64,000 nucleotides of DNA from Arcticibacter pallidicorallinus (GCF_003002875.1 NZ_PVTH01000005.1:248001-312000), one strand, 5' to 3'; shown: positions 16,969-24,605, counted from the stretch's first letter. Numbers and translations are program-made. The notes: a model not told the origin generated them from the sequence alone.

Positions 16969-17619
16969 TTATATCAGCTCCAGAATGTAGGGGTCGTTAA
17001 AGTCTTCGATAAACTTCAGGATGTTGGGTAAGCCTTCAAATTCATGCTCTTCATGCATGGTGGTGATGACGATGGCTTTCATCCCTCCCTTTAGCGCCGC
17101 TTCGACACCCTTGGGGTTATCTTCGAAAACGATGCAGTCTTCAGGCTTTACGTTGAGCAGCTGTGCAGCCTTTACGAAGGTTTCCGGATCGGGTTTGCTG
17201 TAAACGACATCATCAGCACTGACCGTAACCGGGAAATAGTGACGGAGGTTGAGATTATCCAATACAAAGTCGATATTAAAAGGGATAGCCGCAGAGCCGA
17301 TGGCCATTTTGATGCCTTGCTGATGGGCTTTTTCCAATAGGTTTCGGAGTCCGTCGATGAGCTTTAAATGAGGCTTGAAGGCAGACTGGTAGCGTCTCTC
17401 CTTTTCCCTGGACAGTTCATCCATTCTTTCCTGAGTAAAGTGGCCTTTGCCAAACACCCGCTCTAAGAGTTCGGAGTTTTTACCATACATCTGAAGTTTG
17501 GTTTCTTCCATGGAGATCTCCTTGCCCAGGTCCTCCGTGAGGATGCCGTGCCAGGCTCTGTTGTGGAAGTCCATATCATCTATCATCGTACCGTTCAGGT
17601 CGAACAAAAATGCTTTCAT
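16969..17619 (-). CDS. HAD-superfamily phosphatase/phosphomutase-like protein
   Basis: 216 residues, with the beta-phosphoglucomutase-like subfamily layout: motif I FDLNGTMIDD (5-14), a helical cap (15-85), motif II GSAA near 108, motif III Lys in SKPDPETF near 140 and motif IV VFEDNPKGVEAA near 158. Motif I carries Asn where the second Asp (general acid/base) of DxDGT normally stands. This DLNGT variant may mean altered catalysis. It is the last gene of the surE-lpxB cluster, 26 bases after lpxB. Confidence 0.85.
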   Translation of the reverse strand: MKAFLFDLNGTMIDDMDFHNRAWHGILTEDLGKEISMEETKLQMYGKNSELLERVFGKGHFTQERMDELSREKERRYQSAFKPHLKLIDGLRNLLEKAHQQGIKMAIGSAAIPFNIDFVLDNLNLRHYFPVTVSADDVVYSKPDPETFVKAAQLLNVKPEDCIVFEDNPKGVEAALKGGMKAIVITTMHEEHEFEGLPNILKFIEDFNDPYILELI

Positions 17620-17645
17620 ATTCTTATTTTGTTTTTTGGGAAGCT

Positions 17646-18752
17646 TTATTGAAGCTCCTTTTGTATCAGTTCGGCGGTTCTCTTCGAAGCGCCGGGCTCT
17701 CCCATCTTGTCAGACAGTTCCTGGTAATCCTGCAGCATTTTGCCACGGTAGGTTTTGTCGTGGAGAAGAGCGTTTAACTCTTTCATGATCTTCGTGGGGT
17801 GACAATCCTCCTGGATCAGCTCTTTCACCACCTCACGATCCATGATCAGGTTCACCAGAGAGATGAAGCGGATCTTGATGACCAACCTGGCTATGGCGAT
17901 GGAAATCTTGTTTCCCTTGTAGACCACAATCTGCGGAACATGGAACAAGGCCGTTTCGAGAGTAGCCGTACCGGAGGTAACGATTGCCGCTTCAGCGTTT
18001 CTGAGCAGATCATACGTTTGGCCGAATACCACCTTCAGTTTCTGGCTGCCCATCAGGTTGTCGTAATATTCCTGCTTGAAGGTTGGAGCACCGGCGATGA
18101 CAAACTCGTAATCGGGGAAATGTTCCACCACATCCAGCATATCCCGTAAGATAGAAGAAACCTCCTGGCGGCGGCTTCCCGGTAGCAGGGCAACGATCTT
18201 TTTATCGCCAAGTTGGTTGTGACCACGGAAGTTGTCGTTCGGTATGCTGGACGCAATTTCATCCAGGAGTGGATTTCCGACGTAGTCGACCTCCATTCCC
18301 CAGGAGCGGAAGAACTCGACTTCGAAGGGCAGGATACAGTAGAGATGATCCACTACCTTTTTGATCTTAAGCACGCGCTTCTGGTTCCATGCCCAGACTT
18401 TGGGAGAAATATAGTAGAACACCTTGATGCCGTTCGCTTTGGCGAACTCGGCGATCTTCAGGTTAAAGCCGGGGAAATCGATCAGGATGAGGGCATCCGG
18501 TCTGTTCTTTAGCAGATCCTGCTTCACCATTTTGATATTGCGCAGGACGGTCCGCAGGTTCATCACCACTTCAACAAAGCCCATAAAGGCCATGTCGCTG
18601 TAATGCTTCACGATATGTCCGCCTTCAGCCAGCATCAGATCACCGCCCAGGAAACGGAAGTTTGCCTGAGGATCGCTCTGTTTGATCGCCTTCATCAGAT
18701 TAGCTCCGTGCAGGTCGCCCGAGGCCTCTCCTGAAATAAGATAGTAGTTCAT
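17646..18752 (-). CDS. lpxB: lipid-A-disaccharide synthase
   Basis: 368 residues from the ATG at 18750-18752. The longer open frame to 18911 overlaps the upstream gene and its extra 53 residues are not family-like. The N-terminus YYLISGEASGDLHGANL carries the LpxB GEASGD signature. PKVWAWNQKR, LPFEVEFF, GNPLLDE, LLPGSRRQEV and SGTATLETALF are the glycosyltransferase GT19 landmarks. It joins UDP-2,3-diacylglucosamine and lipid X to form the lipid A disaccharide at the inner membrane. It sits 10 bases after the small membrane-protein gene in the surE cluster. Confidence 0.97.
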   Translation of the reverse strand: MNYYLISGEASGDLHGANLMKAIKQSDPQANFRFLGGDLMLAEGGHIVKHYSDMAFMGFVEVVMNLRTVLRNIKMVKQDLLKNRPDALILIDFPGFNLKIAEFAKANGIKVFYYISPKVWAWNQKRVLKIKKVVDHLYCILPFEVEFFRSWGMEVDYVGNPLLDEIASSIPNDNFRGHNQLGDKKIVALLPGSRRQEVSSILRDMLDVVEHFPDYEFVIAGAPTFKQEYYDNLMGSQKLKVVFGQTYDLLRNAEAAIVTSGTATLETALFHVPQIVVYKGNKISIAIARLVIKIRFISLVNLIMDREVVKELIQEDCHPTKIMKELNALLHDKTYRGKMLQDYQELSDKMGEPGASKRTAELIQKELQ

Positions 18753-18762
18753 TGGAATGCTG

Positions 18763-19026
18763 TTATTGGCGTACCTTGTACATAAAGAACACAAAGGCAC
18801 AGATAAATGTTGAAGCAACGATTCCTCTGGCAGTGTTCTCGCTATTGCTTTTGAAGAAGTAGCGGACCAGGAAAAGGTTGATCGCCACACAACCGATGTA
18901 GAGCAGGTCATCCTTTTCCAGAATTCTGATGTTCTTTTTCAGCACCTCTACGATTACATAGGCAATGCCGGGGAAAATAAGTCCTACGGCAAGTCCCAGC
19001 CAGATGTTGTCTTTCTTAAACATCAA
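18763..19026 (-). CDS. small membrane protein between surE and lpxB
   Basis: 87 residues with three hydrophobic segments (about 10-27, 40-57, 64-84). No catalytic motif is seen. Its start overlaps the surE stop region by 11 bases and lpxB begins 10 bases after its end, so translational coupling is likely. The function is unknown; the tight fit in an envelope-lipid operon makes it a real gene rather than a chance frame. Confidence 0.75.
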   Translation of the reverse strand: MMFKKDNIWLGLAVGLIFPGIAYVIVEVLKKNIRILEKDDLLYIGCVAINLFLVRYFFKSNSENTARGIVASTFICAFVFFMYKVRQ

Positions 19027-19792
19027 GCTGCCAGTTATTTAAAATAGGGATCGCATGGTGAGCCGTGAAATCGAACTGTACAGGGACTATCGATGCATAA
19101 TCGTTGTTTAATGCCCAGACATCGGTGTCTTCACCCTTATCGTTTAGCTGGAAGACGCCCGTTAACCAGTAGTAGTTACGTTTATGCGGATCTTTACGTT
19201 CATCGAATTCTTCGGCCCATTTCGCGTTCGCCTGACGGCATATCTTCAGACCTTTGATCTTTTCTACTCTCGGGAAGTTGACGTTCAGCAGGGTGCCTAA
19301 AGGCAATCCGTGTTCGAGGACTTGCTGTGCGACTACCTTGATAAAGGGAACGCATTTGGAGAAGTCTGCGTCGTAAGAGAAGTCATCATAAGAGAAGCCG
19401 ACTGAAGGGATGCTTTCGATAGCACCTTCCATGGCTGCTGACATGGTTCCTGAATAGATCACGTTGATGGAGTGATTTAGTCCGTGGTTGATACCGGAAA
19501 CGCAGAGGTCTGGTTTCTTACCCTGGAAAACTTTGTTTACAGCGAGTTTTACGCAGTCTACGGGAGTTCCGGAGCATTTATACATTTCTACATCAGGATA
19601 GATGTGCGTGCGGTCTAAACGAAGGGGTTTTGCTATAGTTATGGCGTGTCCGGTTGCCGACTGAGGGCTATCAGGAGCTACGACCACTACCCTACCGAGT
19701 CCTTTCATGGCGTCAATCAGTACTTTTATGCCTGGAGCATCGATACCGTCGTCATTGACCACCAATATGGTTGGAGTTGCTTTCTTTGTCAT
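19016..19792 (-). CDS. surE: 5'/3'-nucleotidase SurE
   Basis: 258 residues. The SurE signature ILVVNDDGIDAPGIKVL (9-25) supplies the metal-binding Asp14-Asp15. It is followed by APDSPQSATGHAIT, GTPVDCVKLA and the metal-binding Asn in SGINHGLN, then SGTMSAAMEG. It dephosphorylates nucleoside monophosphates and short polyphosphates in the cytoplasm. It is the first gene of a surE, membrane protein, lpxB, HAD cluster transcribed leftward. Confidence 0.97.
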   Translation of the reverse strand: MTKKATPTILVVNDDGIDAPGIKVLIDAMKGLGRVVVVAPDSPQSATGHAITIAKPLRLDRTHIYPDVEMYKCSGTPVDCVKLAVNKVFQGKKPDLCVSGINHGLNHSINVIYSGTMSAAMEGAIESIPSVGFSYDDFSYDADFSKCVPFIKVVAQQVLEHGLPLGTLLNVNFPRVEKIKGLKICRQANAKWAEEFDERKDPHKRNYYWLTGVFQLNDKGEDTDVWALNNDYASIVPVQFDFTAHHAIPILNNWQLDV

Positions 19793-19941
19793 CCTTGCGA
19801 AATTACGAAATGGATTATAAAGTAAAGAGCGGATGTAGTTGTAGATGACTGATTGATGGGTTTACTGGCTTGGCAGTGTGATTTTTTGGGACTGATTTTG
19901 AAGAGCTTATACTAAAGTGACGAAAAAAGAGTTGTAAATAG

Positions 19942-19972
19942 TTGCACTGAAAGGCTTGTAGGCGTATCTTTG
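19942..19972 (+). promoter_or_regulatory. tRNA-Lys promoter (TTG-N20-TATCTTTG)
   Basis: TTG at 19942-19944, exactly 20 bases, then TATCTTTG at 19965-19972: a full match to the Bacteroidota -33/-7 consensus. Predicted initiation near 19980 leaves a leader of about 50 bases before the mature tRNA. This site is a good internal standard for the organism's housekeeping promoter. Confidence 0.8.
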
Positions 19973-20029
19973 CGTCACTTTAACGGAAACGAGGTAGGCA
20001 GAAATGCTGAAACGAAGAAGAAAAAGTAA

Positions 20030-20102
20030 GATTCCGTAGCTCAGCTGGTAGAGCATTACACTTTTAATGTAGTGGTCCTGGGTTCGAATCCCAGCGGGAT
20101 CA
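20030..20102 (+). tRNA. tRNA-Lys (anticodon TTT)
   Basis: A 73-base cloverleaf folds cleanly: acceptor GATTCCG paired with CGGGATC (one T-G), D arm GCTC/GAGC, anticodon stem TTACA/TGTAG with loop CTTTTAA giving anticodon TTT, variable loop TGGTC, and T arm CTGGG/CCCAG with TTCGAAT. The discriminator is A and CCA is not encoded. A terminator hairpin follows immediately. The region beyond it has IS and toxin-antitoxin remnants. Confidence 0.97.
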
Positions 20103-20103
20103 C

Positions 20104-20130
20104 AAAAAGGCGCTCAAAAGGCGCCTTTTT
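20104..20130 (+). terminator. terminator of tRNA-Lys
   Basis: Arms AAAAAGGCGC (20104-20113) and GCGCCTTTTT (20121-20130) pair perfectly around a 7-base loop and end in a T run, starting two bases after the tRNA. Confidence 0.9.
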
Positions 20131-20141
20131 GCGTTTTGTTC

Positions 20142-20207
20142 GGATCAATCCGTAAAGTTGTGGACTAAGCGTATATTTTGGATCAAGTCAAAAACTTGTG
20201 GACTAAG
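20142..20207. repeat. two tandem IS-end-like 28-base repeats
   Basis: GGATCAAtcc...TGGACTAAG at 20142-20169 and GGATCAAgtc...TGGACTAAG at 20180-20207 are imperfect direct repeats with a 38-base period. They share 5' GGATCAA and 3' TTGTGGACTAAG. They lie just past the end of the transposase relic, where ISAon1-type elements carry their terminal inverted repeat, so they are probably duplicated or nested element ends. The partner repeat on the other side of the relic was not found. Confidence 0.55.
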
Positions 20208-20214
20208 ATTCTTT

Positions 20215-20531
20215 TCAAGCATAAAGTTGTGTAAGGCGGTACAAGAAAAACTCGGTGCATCCTACTCTTCTAAACTGGTTCTGAATGCTTTTATTTTGGC
20301 ATTGAACGACTCTGCTGAGGCATTGGTAGATCTAGTATTGAAGTAGTTTAGGATTGTTTGTTAGTGGTATTGAATGGATCTTGAGATCATATTGAAGGAC
20401 TTAAAGCCTGATTGTCTTACAGACTCATGCAATTTGGCAAGCCTTGCCAGACCATAAAGCTTGTCGTGGGTTTTCTCAAAGATGTTGCTCAGGCCAAGAC
20501 TTAAGCTGTAAGCCTGTTTAAGATTAGGGCA
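20215..20531 (-). pseudogene. C-terminal relic of an ISAon1-like transposase
   Basis: Minus-strand conceptual translation gives the tail of a Bacteroidota ISAon1-like transposase: PNLKQAYSLSLGLSNIFEK, then GFKSFNMIS, then STNASAESFNAKIKAFRTS, and after a frameshift FFLYRLTQLYA and a stop at 20215-20217. At least two in-frame stops and one frameshift break it. Everything N-terminal to about 20531 is missing. The remnant abuts the end of the HipT-like gene, so the element was truncated when, or before, that module arrived (inference). Confidence 0.75.
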
Positions 20532-20552
20532 TTTTCAAACAAGAGATCTGAT

Positions 20553-21481
20553 TTAAATCAGCTTTGTAAGCTTTTGCTGCCATATTCTCTTGTACTCTTC
20601 CTTATAGGGATCCGACAGGAAGGATCTGTCAATCAAATCTTTCACCTTTTCAGTACTAACTGTGTATTTCTGCATTATGCGCTCAAAAACTATCTCGCGT
20701 ATACCCAACACCTCTGAGAGTTTCTGAAAGTCATCGCGATTGATATTCTTCTTCCTCCCATTCAACAACAAAGCCATATCCTCTTTATCGGCCGGGTTTA
20801 TCAGATTGCTATTAATGAGATCATATGCAGGGCTAAGTACAATTTGACCGTCTTGATGCAGCACGGCAAAGTTTTTCATATGCATATCGTTATTACCGCT
20901 TAAAAATGAAAACACCAGAAGTTCAAAGTAACTCAGGACGTCCAGGCCTTTATTAGTACAGTATTTGAGGATCAGCTTTCCACAGCGCTCATAAGTGCTC
21001 ATGTATTTCTGCTCCGTCTGGAACTCTCCGAGCTGACAAAGATCTTCCATGTGTATCTTCAGATCACCTTGACGGTCAAAACGTTTTACGAGATATACCA
21101 GCTGACCTGCTGTCGTAGGGATGAGACAATGTGCGCTTGTATGTATTTTGAATACTGAAGCCAGATGCATGGTGAGATCTTCCGTTTCAGGCATCTGAGG
21201 AATCTCGGCATGCTGGGGCTTTAAGATGTAGGCACCCCATAGGCCTACAATGGTTAAACGTTCGCTTTGCCCCGGAACCCTGTCTAAATTAACCGAAAGT
21301 TTGGGCTGCACTCCAGTTATGGAGATACGTTATTGATAGTCTCTTTTGCAAGTTCCTCCAATAACTCCTTATTCAGCTCAAGAACGGGAAGGCTGTCTGT
21401 ACCAAAGAATTTCTTACAGCAACTTTTGTGATAATGCTGCCCTTGAGGTACCTGTCGATAGCAGAAGTAGCATCTATTCAT
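20553..21481 (-). pseudogene. hipT: HipA/HipT-like serine/threonine kinase toxin, frameshifted
   Basis: The family N-terminus MNRCYFCYRQVPQG, with a CxxC...CC zinc-ribbon-like segment, starts at 21481 and runs in one frame to the stop at 21317. The kinase continues in another frame from about 21321 as ITGVQPKLSVNLDR. A one-base deletion near 21320 separates them. The kinase part (to 20553) keeps VKRFDR (ATP lysine region), the catalytic GNNDMHMKN and the metal-binding SPAYDL. HipA-type kinases phosphorylate glutamyl-tRNA synthetase or related targets and cause growth arrest. Restart at the GTG at 21309-21311 would give a 252-residue protein lacking the N-terminus, so loss of function, reinitiation or a sequencing error are all possible. 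Confidence 0.75.
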
Positions 21482-21809
21482 CTGCATCCTCCCCATCTGG
21501 CACAACTGTTACTGCCCCGAGCGTATCCCTGCAAAGGGTGACCAGCAGTTCGAAACGATCTGTTTCTTTGAGATTCAGGTTTTGCCTTGCAATATTCAAC
21601 AACCATCCTTTTGGTATGAGGCCATCAAAAAAAGGGAACAAGATCCGGCTGGTATAAGAATATTCTAAAAGCGGTAGTGTCAGGCTCACCGGTCTGGCTT
21701 CTGCTTCTCGCAGATAAGCTTTCTCATATGAAAACCGGTATCCGGCCTCATATCTCTCCAGATATCCCGCCAGGCGGTTTCGATAAAAGATCTTAGCTTT
21801 CTGTGTCAT
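21474..21809 (-). CDS. hipS: HipA N-terminal-domain protein (HipS-like)
   Basis: 111 residues from the ATG at 21807-21809; the frame to 21821 uses a TTG and is less likely. It matches the separate N-subdomain-1 of HipA (IFYRNRLAGYLERYEAGYRFSYEKAYL...PVSLTLPLLEYSYTS...LFPFFDGLIPKGWLLNIARQNLNL). In HipBST systems this small protein is the antitoxin that holds the kinase inactive. Its start overlaps the hipB end by 17 bases and its stop overlaps the hipT start by 8 bases, a translationally coupled order hipB-hipS-hipT. Confidence 0.85.
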   Translation of the reverse strand: MTQKAKIFYRNRLAGYLERYEAGYRFSYEKAYLREAEARPVSLTLPLLEYSYTSRILFPFFDGLIPKGWLLNIARQNLNLKETDRFELLVTLCRDTLGAVTVVPDGEDADE

Positions 21810-22023
21810 AATTTTGTTCAAGATCAGTTATGCCCACCTGCTTTCCAAAAAGTTCCAGCACCTGGTTTACTTTATCGAGACGCAGGGTTGTTTTGCCCCT
21901 TTCGAGCTCCCTAAGGAAACGAAGACCTACACCAGACTTAAATGCGAGCTCTTCCTGAGAGAACTTTAGACTTTTTCTCTTCGCGCGAACATATGCCGCC
22001 AACGGATTAATATTTGTACCCAT
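21793..22023 (-). CDS. hipB: HipB-like XRE-family antitoxin/repressor
   Basis: 76 residues with a Cro/C1-type helix-turn-helix: LAAYVRAKRKSLKFSQEELAFKSGVGLRFLRELERGK (about 8-44). It is the first gene of the hipB-hipS-hipT cluster. Two palindromes TACCC-N4-GGGTA lie upstream and a GGGTA half-site overlaps the first codons, consistent with autorepression by a HipB dimer. Confidence 0.88.
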   Translation of the reverse strand: MGTNINPLAAYVRAKRKSLKFSQEELAFKSGVGLRFLRELERGKTTLRLDKVNQVLELFGKQVGITDLEQNYDTES

Positions 22024-22056
22024 TCGGGTATAAATATAATAAATTTTTGCATTTCA

Positions 22057-22111
22057 TACCCTAACGGGTACAAGACAAAGATGTATCAGGTAAATATACC
22101 CGATAGGGTAT
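22057..22111. promoter_or_regulatory. paired HipB operators around the hipB promoter
   Basis: Palindromes TACCCTAACGGGTA (22057-22070) and ATACCCGATAGGGTAT (22096-22111) share TACCC-N4-GGGTA with centres 40 bases apart. The minus-strand -7-like CATCTTTG (22077-22084) lies between them. A third half-site GGGTA is at 22026-22030. The 40-base spacing, about four helical turns, suits cooperative binding of two dimers. Confidence 0.7.
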
Positions 22112-22116
22112 AGCAC

Positions 22117-22474
22117 TCAACAAGGTACGCTGCTTGCGCTTATGACTCTCCAGTCGCTGTTGAATAGCTTCCAGACTCTGGTAAATTTAACGCGGCTTTC
22201 AAATGGTTGGTTCAGATAATTGCCGCTGATCGCTTTGGTGACCACGACCACGCAGGTATCCCCAACTATGTGCAACTGCTGCTCTGAGGTAACTAGTTCG
22301 TCATCTTTAAATCACCGCTGATATAAGGGGCCAAATCTTCCTTTTGGAAAGCACCATTCCCGTGTGATTAACAAATATCAGCTCATCGTGAAGCAACTGA
22401 TCCAGTAGTTTTATATCACTGTTTAAGATGGCTGCAATTAGTTTTGCTTCAAGGTCTAGAATTTGGCTCTCCAT
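22117..22474 (-). pseudogene. NTF2-like/DUF4440 protein, broken by two frameshifts
   Basis: The ATG at 22472-22474 opens MESQILDLEAKLIAAILNSD, then LLDQLLHDELIFVNHTGMVLSK. A frameshift near 22335 leads to DLAPYISGDLK in another frame. A second near 22305 leads to DELVTSEQQLHIVGDTCVVVV...FTRVWKLFNSDWRVISASSV and a stop at 22117-22119. Together they make a normal-length (about 118 residue) SnoaL/DUF4440 protein, but no single frame spans it. It is therefore a decayed gene. Function in this family ranges from small-molecule binding to isomerase activity. Confidence 0.7.
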
Positions 22475-22523
22475 AGCTGTTTGTGTCCAGCATTCAATCT
22501 TGTAAAGATATAAAAATGAATTC

Positions 22524-22789
22524 TTAAAACACATACAACAATGACCGGATCTTTGGGCAGCCGATCCTCGTATGAATTGTATCTTCGAACACCAGCTCCA
22601 GCGATGAATTGGCAGAACAGGTGAAGGACGTTTCAAACCCTTGGAGGGGTGTTGCAGAAACCGGTTAAAACCACAGGAGCGTTCCTTCGACTGGGCAGCT
22701 GCAATAGAATCAGCTTTTTCTGACAGCGACGCAGTTTGTCTCATGCAGAAACTTAATAATACAGCCACAGATAAGGTTAGTATTTTCAA
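22524..22789 (-). pseudogene. possible decayed short secreted protein
   Basis: An ATG at 22787-22789 opens a signal-peptide-like segment (MKILTLSVAVLLSFC) followed by SEKADSIAAAQSKERSCGFNRFL. After about 50 residues a more protein-like reading (GFETSFTCSANSSLELVFEDTIHTRIG) continues in another frame to a stop at 22524-22526. No family is recognised. The frame change and the neighbouring pseudogenes suggest decay, but a chance frame cannot be excluded. Confidence 0.3.
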
Positions 22790-22804
22790 GGCGTAAGGGT
22801 TAAT

Positions 22805-23038
22805 TTGAAATTGGAAGTAATATTAATGAAATTCTGGAGATGTCCGTAGCTCAAGAACCGGTCTCTTTGAAGAGTTCCCTGCGAAAGGCTAGATCTAAAG
22901 ATAATGGAACGTCAATGGGCACAATACAAGCCGAAGCGTCAACCGCGGATACTCATATCTACCGCAGCTCGCCATCAATTCTTGAAGTTTTGGCTATGGA
23001 GCTATTATTTTTTCATGACCGCTAAAGTATCCGTATAA
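22805..23038 (+). pseudogene. diverged partial copy of the small membrane-protein gene at 23829-24152
   Basis: DNA from about 22863 to 23038 aligns with about 23955-24130. Shared runs include GAGTTCCCTG, AATGGAACG, TTGAAGTTTTGGCT and TTTCATGACCGCTA. In the copy the reading frame is interrupted: a stop follows the FEEFPAKG-like segment, and a shift precedes the TTCTTGAAG block. Similarity fades toward 22805. The intact and broken copies flank the GNAT gene in the same orientation, so this looks like an old tandem duplication. Confidence 0.65.
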
Positions 23039-23089
23039 CAGCGAGAACAGTGTAATCTCTATATTTGATATTTGCAATTGCTATCCTTT

Positions 23090-23590
23090 ATGGCCGACAA
23101 TTCTCTTTTCATATCGAAGTACACTCCTAATGATTTTCACGCTTACCATTCTTTGGTGATGGATGACGATGTTATGAGATACATTTCCGGAACAGGGCTG
23201 TCCGAAGAAGATGCGCAAGCCAAATTCAACTCTATCTTGAGCATCAATGCTCAGCAAGGATCACTTGGATATTTTAAAGTTTATAACCACCAAAATACGT
23301 TCATCGGCGACTGTAAATTAGAAAGATCAAAAGACTCCTGTCCTGCTCTTGAAATTGGCTACATTCTTAAAAAGGATTTCTGGGGCCAGGGTTATGGAAC
23401 GGAAATCTGCACACGCTTACTAGCCCTGGCTCACCAGGTAGCTCCCACCCTGGATGTGGTCGCCATTATTGATCCGGAGAACACGGCTTCAAAGAAGCTA
23501 CTTAAAAAATGTGGGTTCAGGAGCTTTTTCATTGGAGTAGAGAATGGGTTGGCTACCGAGAAACTTATCCATAGTAAAATTTCGAAGTAG
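23090..23590 (+). CDS. GNAT-family N-acetyltransferase (RimJ/RimL-like)
   Basis: 166 residues from the ATG at 23090; an upstream in-frame ATG at 23072 would add six residues. It has the GNAT fold of the Acetyltransf_3 type: LEIGYILKKDFWGQGYGTEICTRLLALA, with the acetyl-CoA pyrophosphate loop Q/GxGxG/A as GQGYGT near 110-115, followed by DVVAIIDPENTASKKLLKKCGF, the usual motif B. A perfect -7 element TATATTTG is at 23060-23067. The substrate is unknown. The gene stands between the two copies of a small membrane-protein gene. Confidence 0.9.
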   Translation: MADNSLFISKYTPNDFHAYHSLVMDDDVMRYISGTGLSEEDAQAKFNSILSINAQQGSLGYFKVYNHQNTFIGDCKLERSKDSCPALEIGYILKKDFWGQGYGTEICTRLLALAHQVAPTLDVVAIIDPENTASKKLLKKCGFRSFFIGVENGLATEKLIHSKISK

Positions 23591-23636
23591 ATACATTCTG
23601 TTTGTTATATTTGAGATCTAACCTTATAGCCGTATT

Positions 23637-23735
23637 ATGAACTTATTTTGGCTAAACCATCCGGTTTTGCTTATGGGATTACCAGTTCTGGTTCAGATAG
23701 TCGCCACATGTTCGCTGTCGGAGCGATGGGCATAG
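23637..23735 (+). CDS. possible 32-residue hydrophobic peptide
   Basis: A short frame starting MNLFWLNHPVLLMGLPVLVQIV and ending at TAG 23733-23735. It begins 24 bases after a perfect -7 element TATATTTG (23606-23613) without a clear -33 box. It could be a small membrane peptide or the leader of the transcript for the next gene. There is no family evidence. Confidence 0.25.
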   Translation: MNLFWLNHPVLLMGLPVLVQIVATCSLSERWA

Positions 23736-23828
23736 CTGAACTCTATGAGTTCGTCCCGCAGTTTTGTAAAAAAGCGCAAGCTCCGTCTCCGAAGAAATTT
23801 CTCTTACCAACGTCAAACCAACAGTTAT

Positions 23829-24152
23829 ATGAACAAGAAGCAAAAAAGTAGATTGATTATTTTCATGCTTGTCATTTTGGTTGCTAGCAATTACTCACCT
23901 TTTAGAAGTTGGAAGTGGTACTACTATAGCTCTGCAGATGGTAATTTTACTTTTGGAGAGTTCCCTGAGAAAGGGCTAAATCTTAAAATAATGGAACGCG
24001 AATGGGCGCAATACAGGCTAGAGCAGCGACCGGCGGATTCCAGTATTTACCGAAGCTTCGCCATCAATCCCTTGAAGTTTTGGCTTTGGAAGGATTATCT
24101 TTTCATGACCGCTACAAGTATCCGCACAAAGTTTGGCCAGATAGCCTATTGA
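23829..24152 (+). CDS. small single-pass membrane protein of unknown function
   Basis: 107 residues from the ATG at 23829; the open frame to 23745 adds a basic stretch without support. Residues 7-24 (RLIIFMLVILVASNY) form one membrane anchor. The outside part is aromatic-rich (SWKWYYYSSADGNFTFGEFPEKGL, NPLKFWLWKDYLF). No family is recognised. A broken copy of its 3' half lies at 22805-23038, so the locus has duplicated. Confidence 0.6.
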   Translation: MNKKQKSRLIIFMLVILVASNYSPFRSWKWYYYSSADGNFTFGEFPEKGLNLKIMEREWAQYRLEQRPADSSIYRSFAINPLKFWLWKDYLFMTATSIRTKFGQIAY

Positions 24153-24193
24153 ATTGATCAGAAAAAATCCTGGCGTGCTATAATTGCTGAAAC

Positions 24194-24520
24194 TTATTCG
24201 CGAATATTTTTAGGTGCAACCTCTCTATATGCCGTTGTTAAAGCGTCGGCAAATAAACCTTTATGTACTTTTTCCATTTCTATTATTGTCCATCCCTGCT
24301 TTCCCCATTTATTATCTACGGGATAGATGATTGTTCTGTCTGCTGACGCAAAGACGTCCCGGTCTATTTCAGAGAGCTTGATACAGGCTCTCTTGTTCTT
24401 TTCATCGTACGTTGCAAATATTTTCTTTTTCACTCTGAAAGAAGTCTTTTCAAAATGAGGTTCTTCCGTAGCTTGAGGGAATGAGAGCGCCAGTTTCCGC
24501 ATGGTGTCGATAGTGACCAT
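24194..24520 (-). CDS. MmcQ/YjbR-family protein
   Basis: 108 residues, typical length. The family pattern is seen: a start MRKLALSFPQATEEPHFEKTSFRVKKKIFATYDE, then KLSEIDRDVF and a late NKWGKQGWTIIEME and LLxxAYREVAPK-like end. These proteins have a double-wing DNA-binding-like fold; the cellular role is mostly undefined. An internal ATG six codons downstream is an alternative start. Confidence 0.85.
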   Translation of the reverse strand: MVTIDTMRKLALSFPQATEEPHFEKTSFRVKKKIFATYDEKNKRACIKLSEIDRDVFASADRTIIYPVDNKWGKQGWTIIEMEKVHKGLFADALTTAYREVAPKNIRE

Positions 24521-24605
24521 ATTTTCAATCTTATTAATTACATGGACATTAGTTAATTCTAGACCGAGATACTAATATACGTTGATCAACGCGACGTTTA
24601 TTTAT

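Noticed and set aside
20158-20346. 62-codon plus-strand frame after tRNA-Lys
   Set aside because: It runs antisense to the transposase relic and includes the repeat; no independent support.
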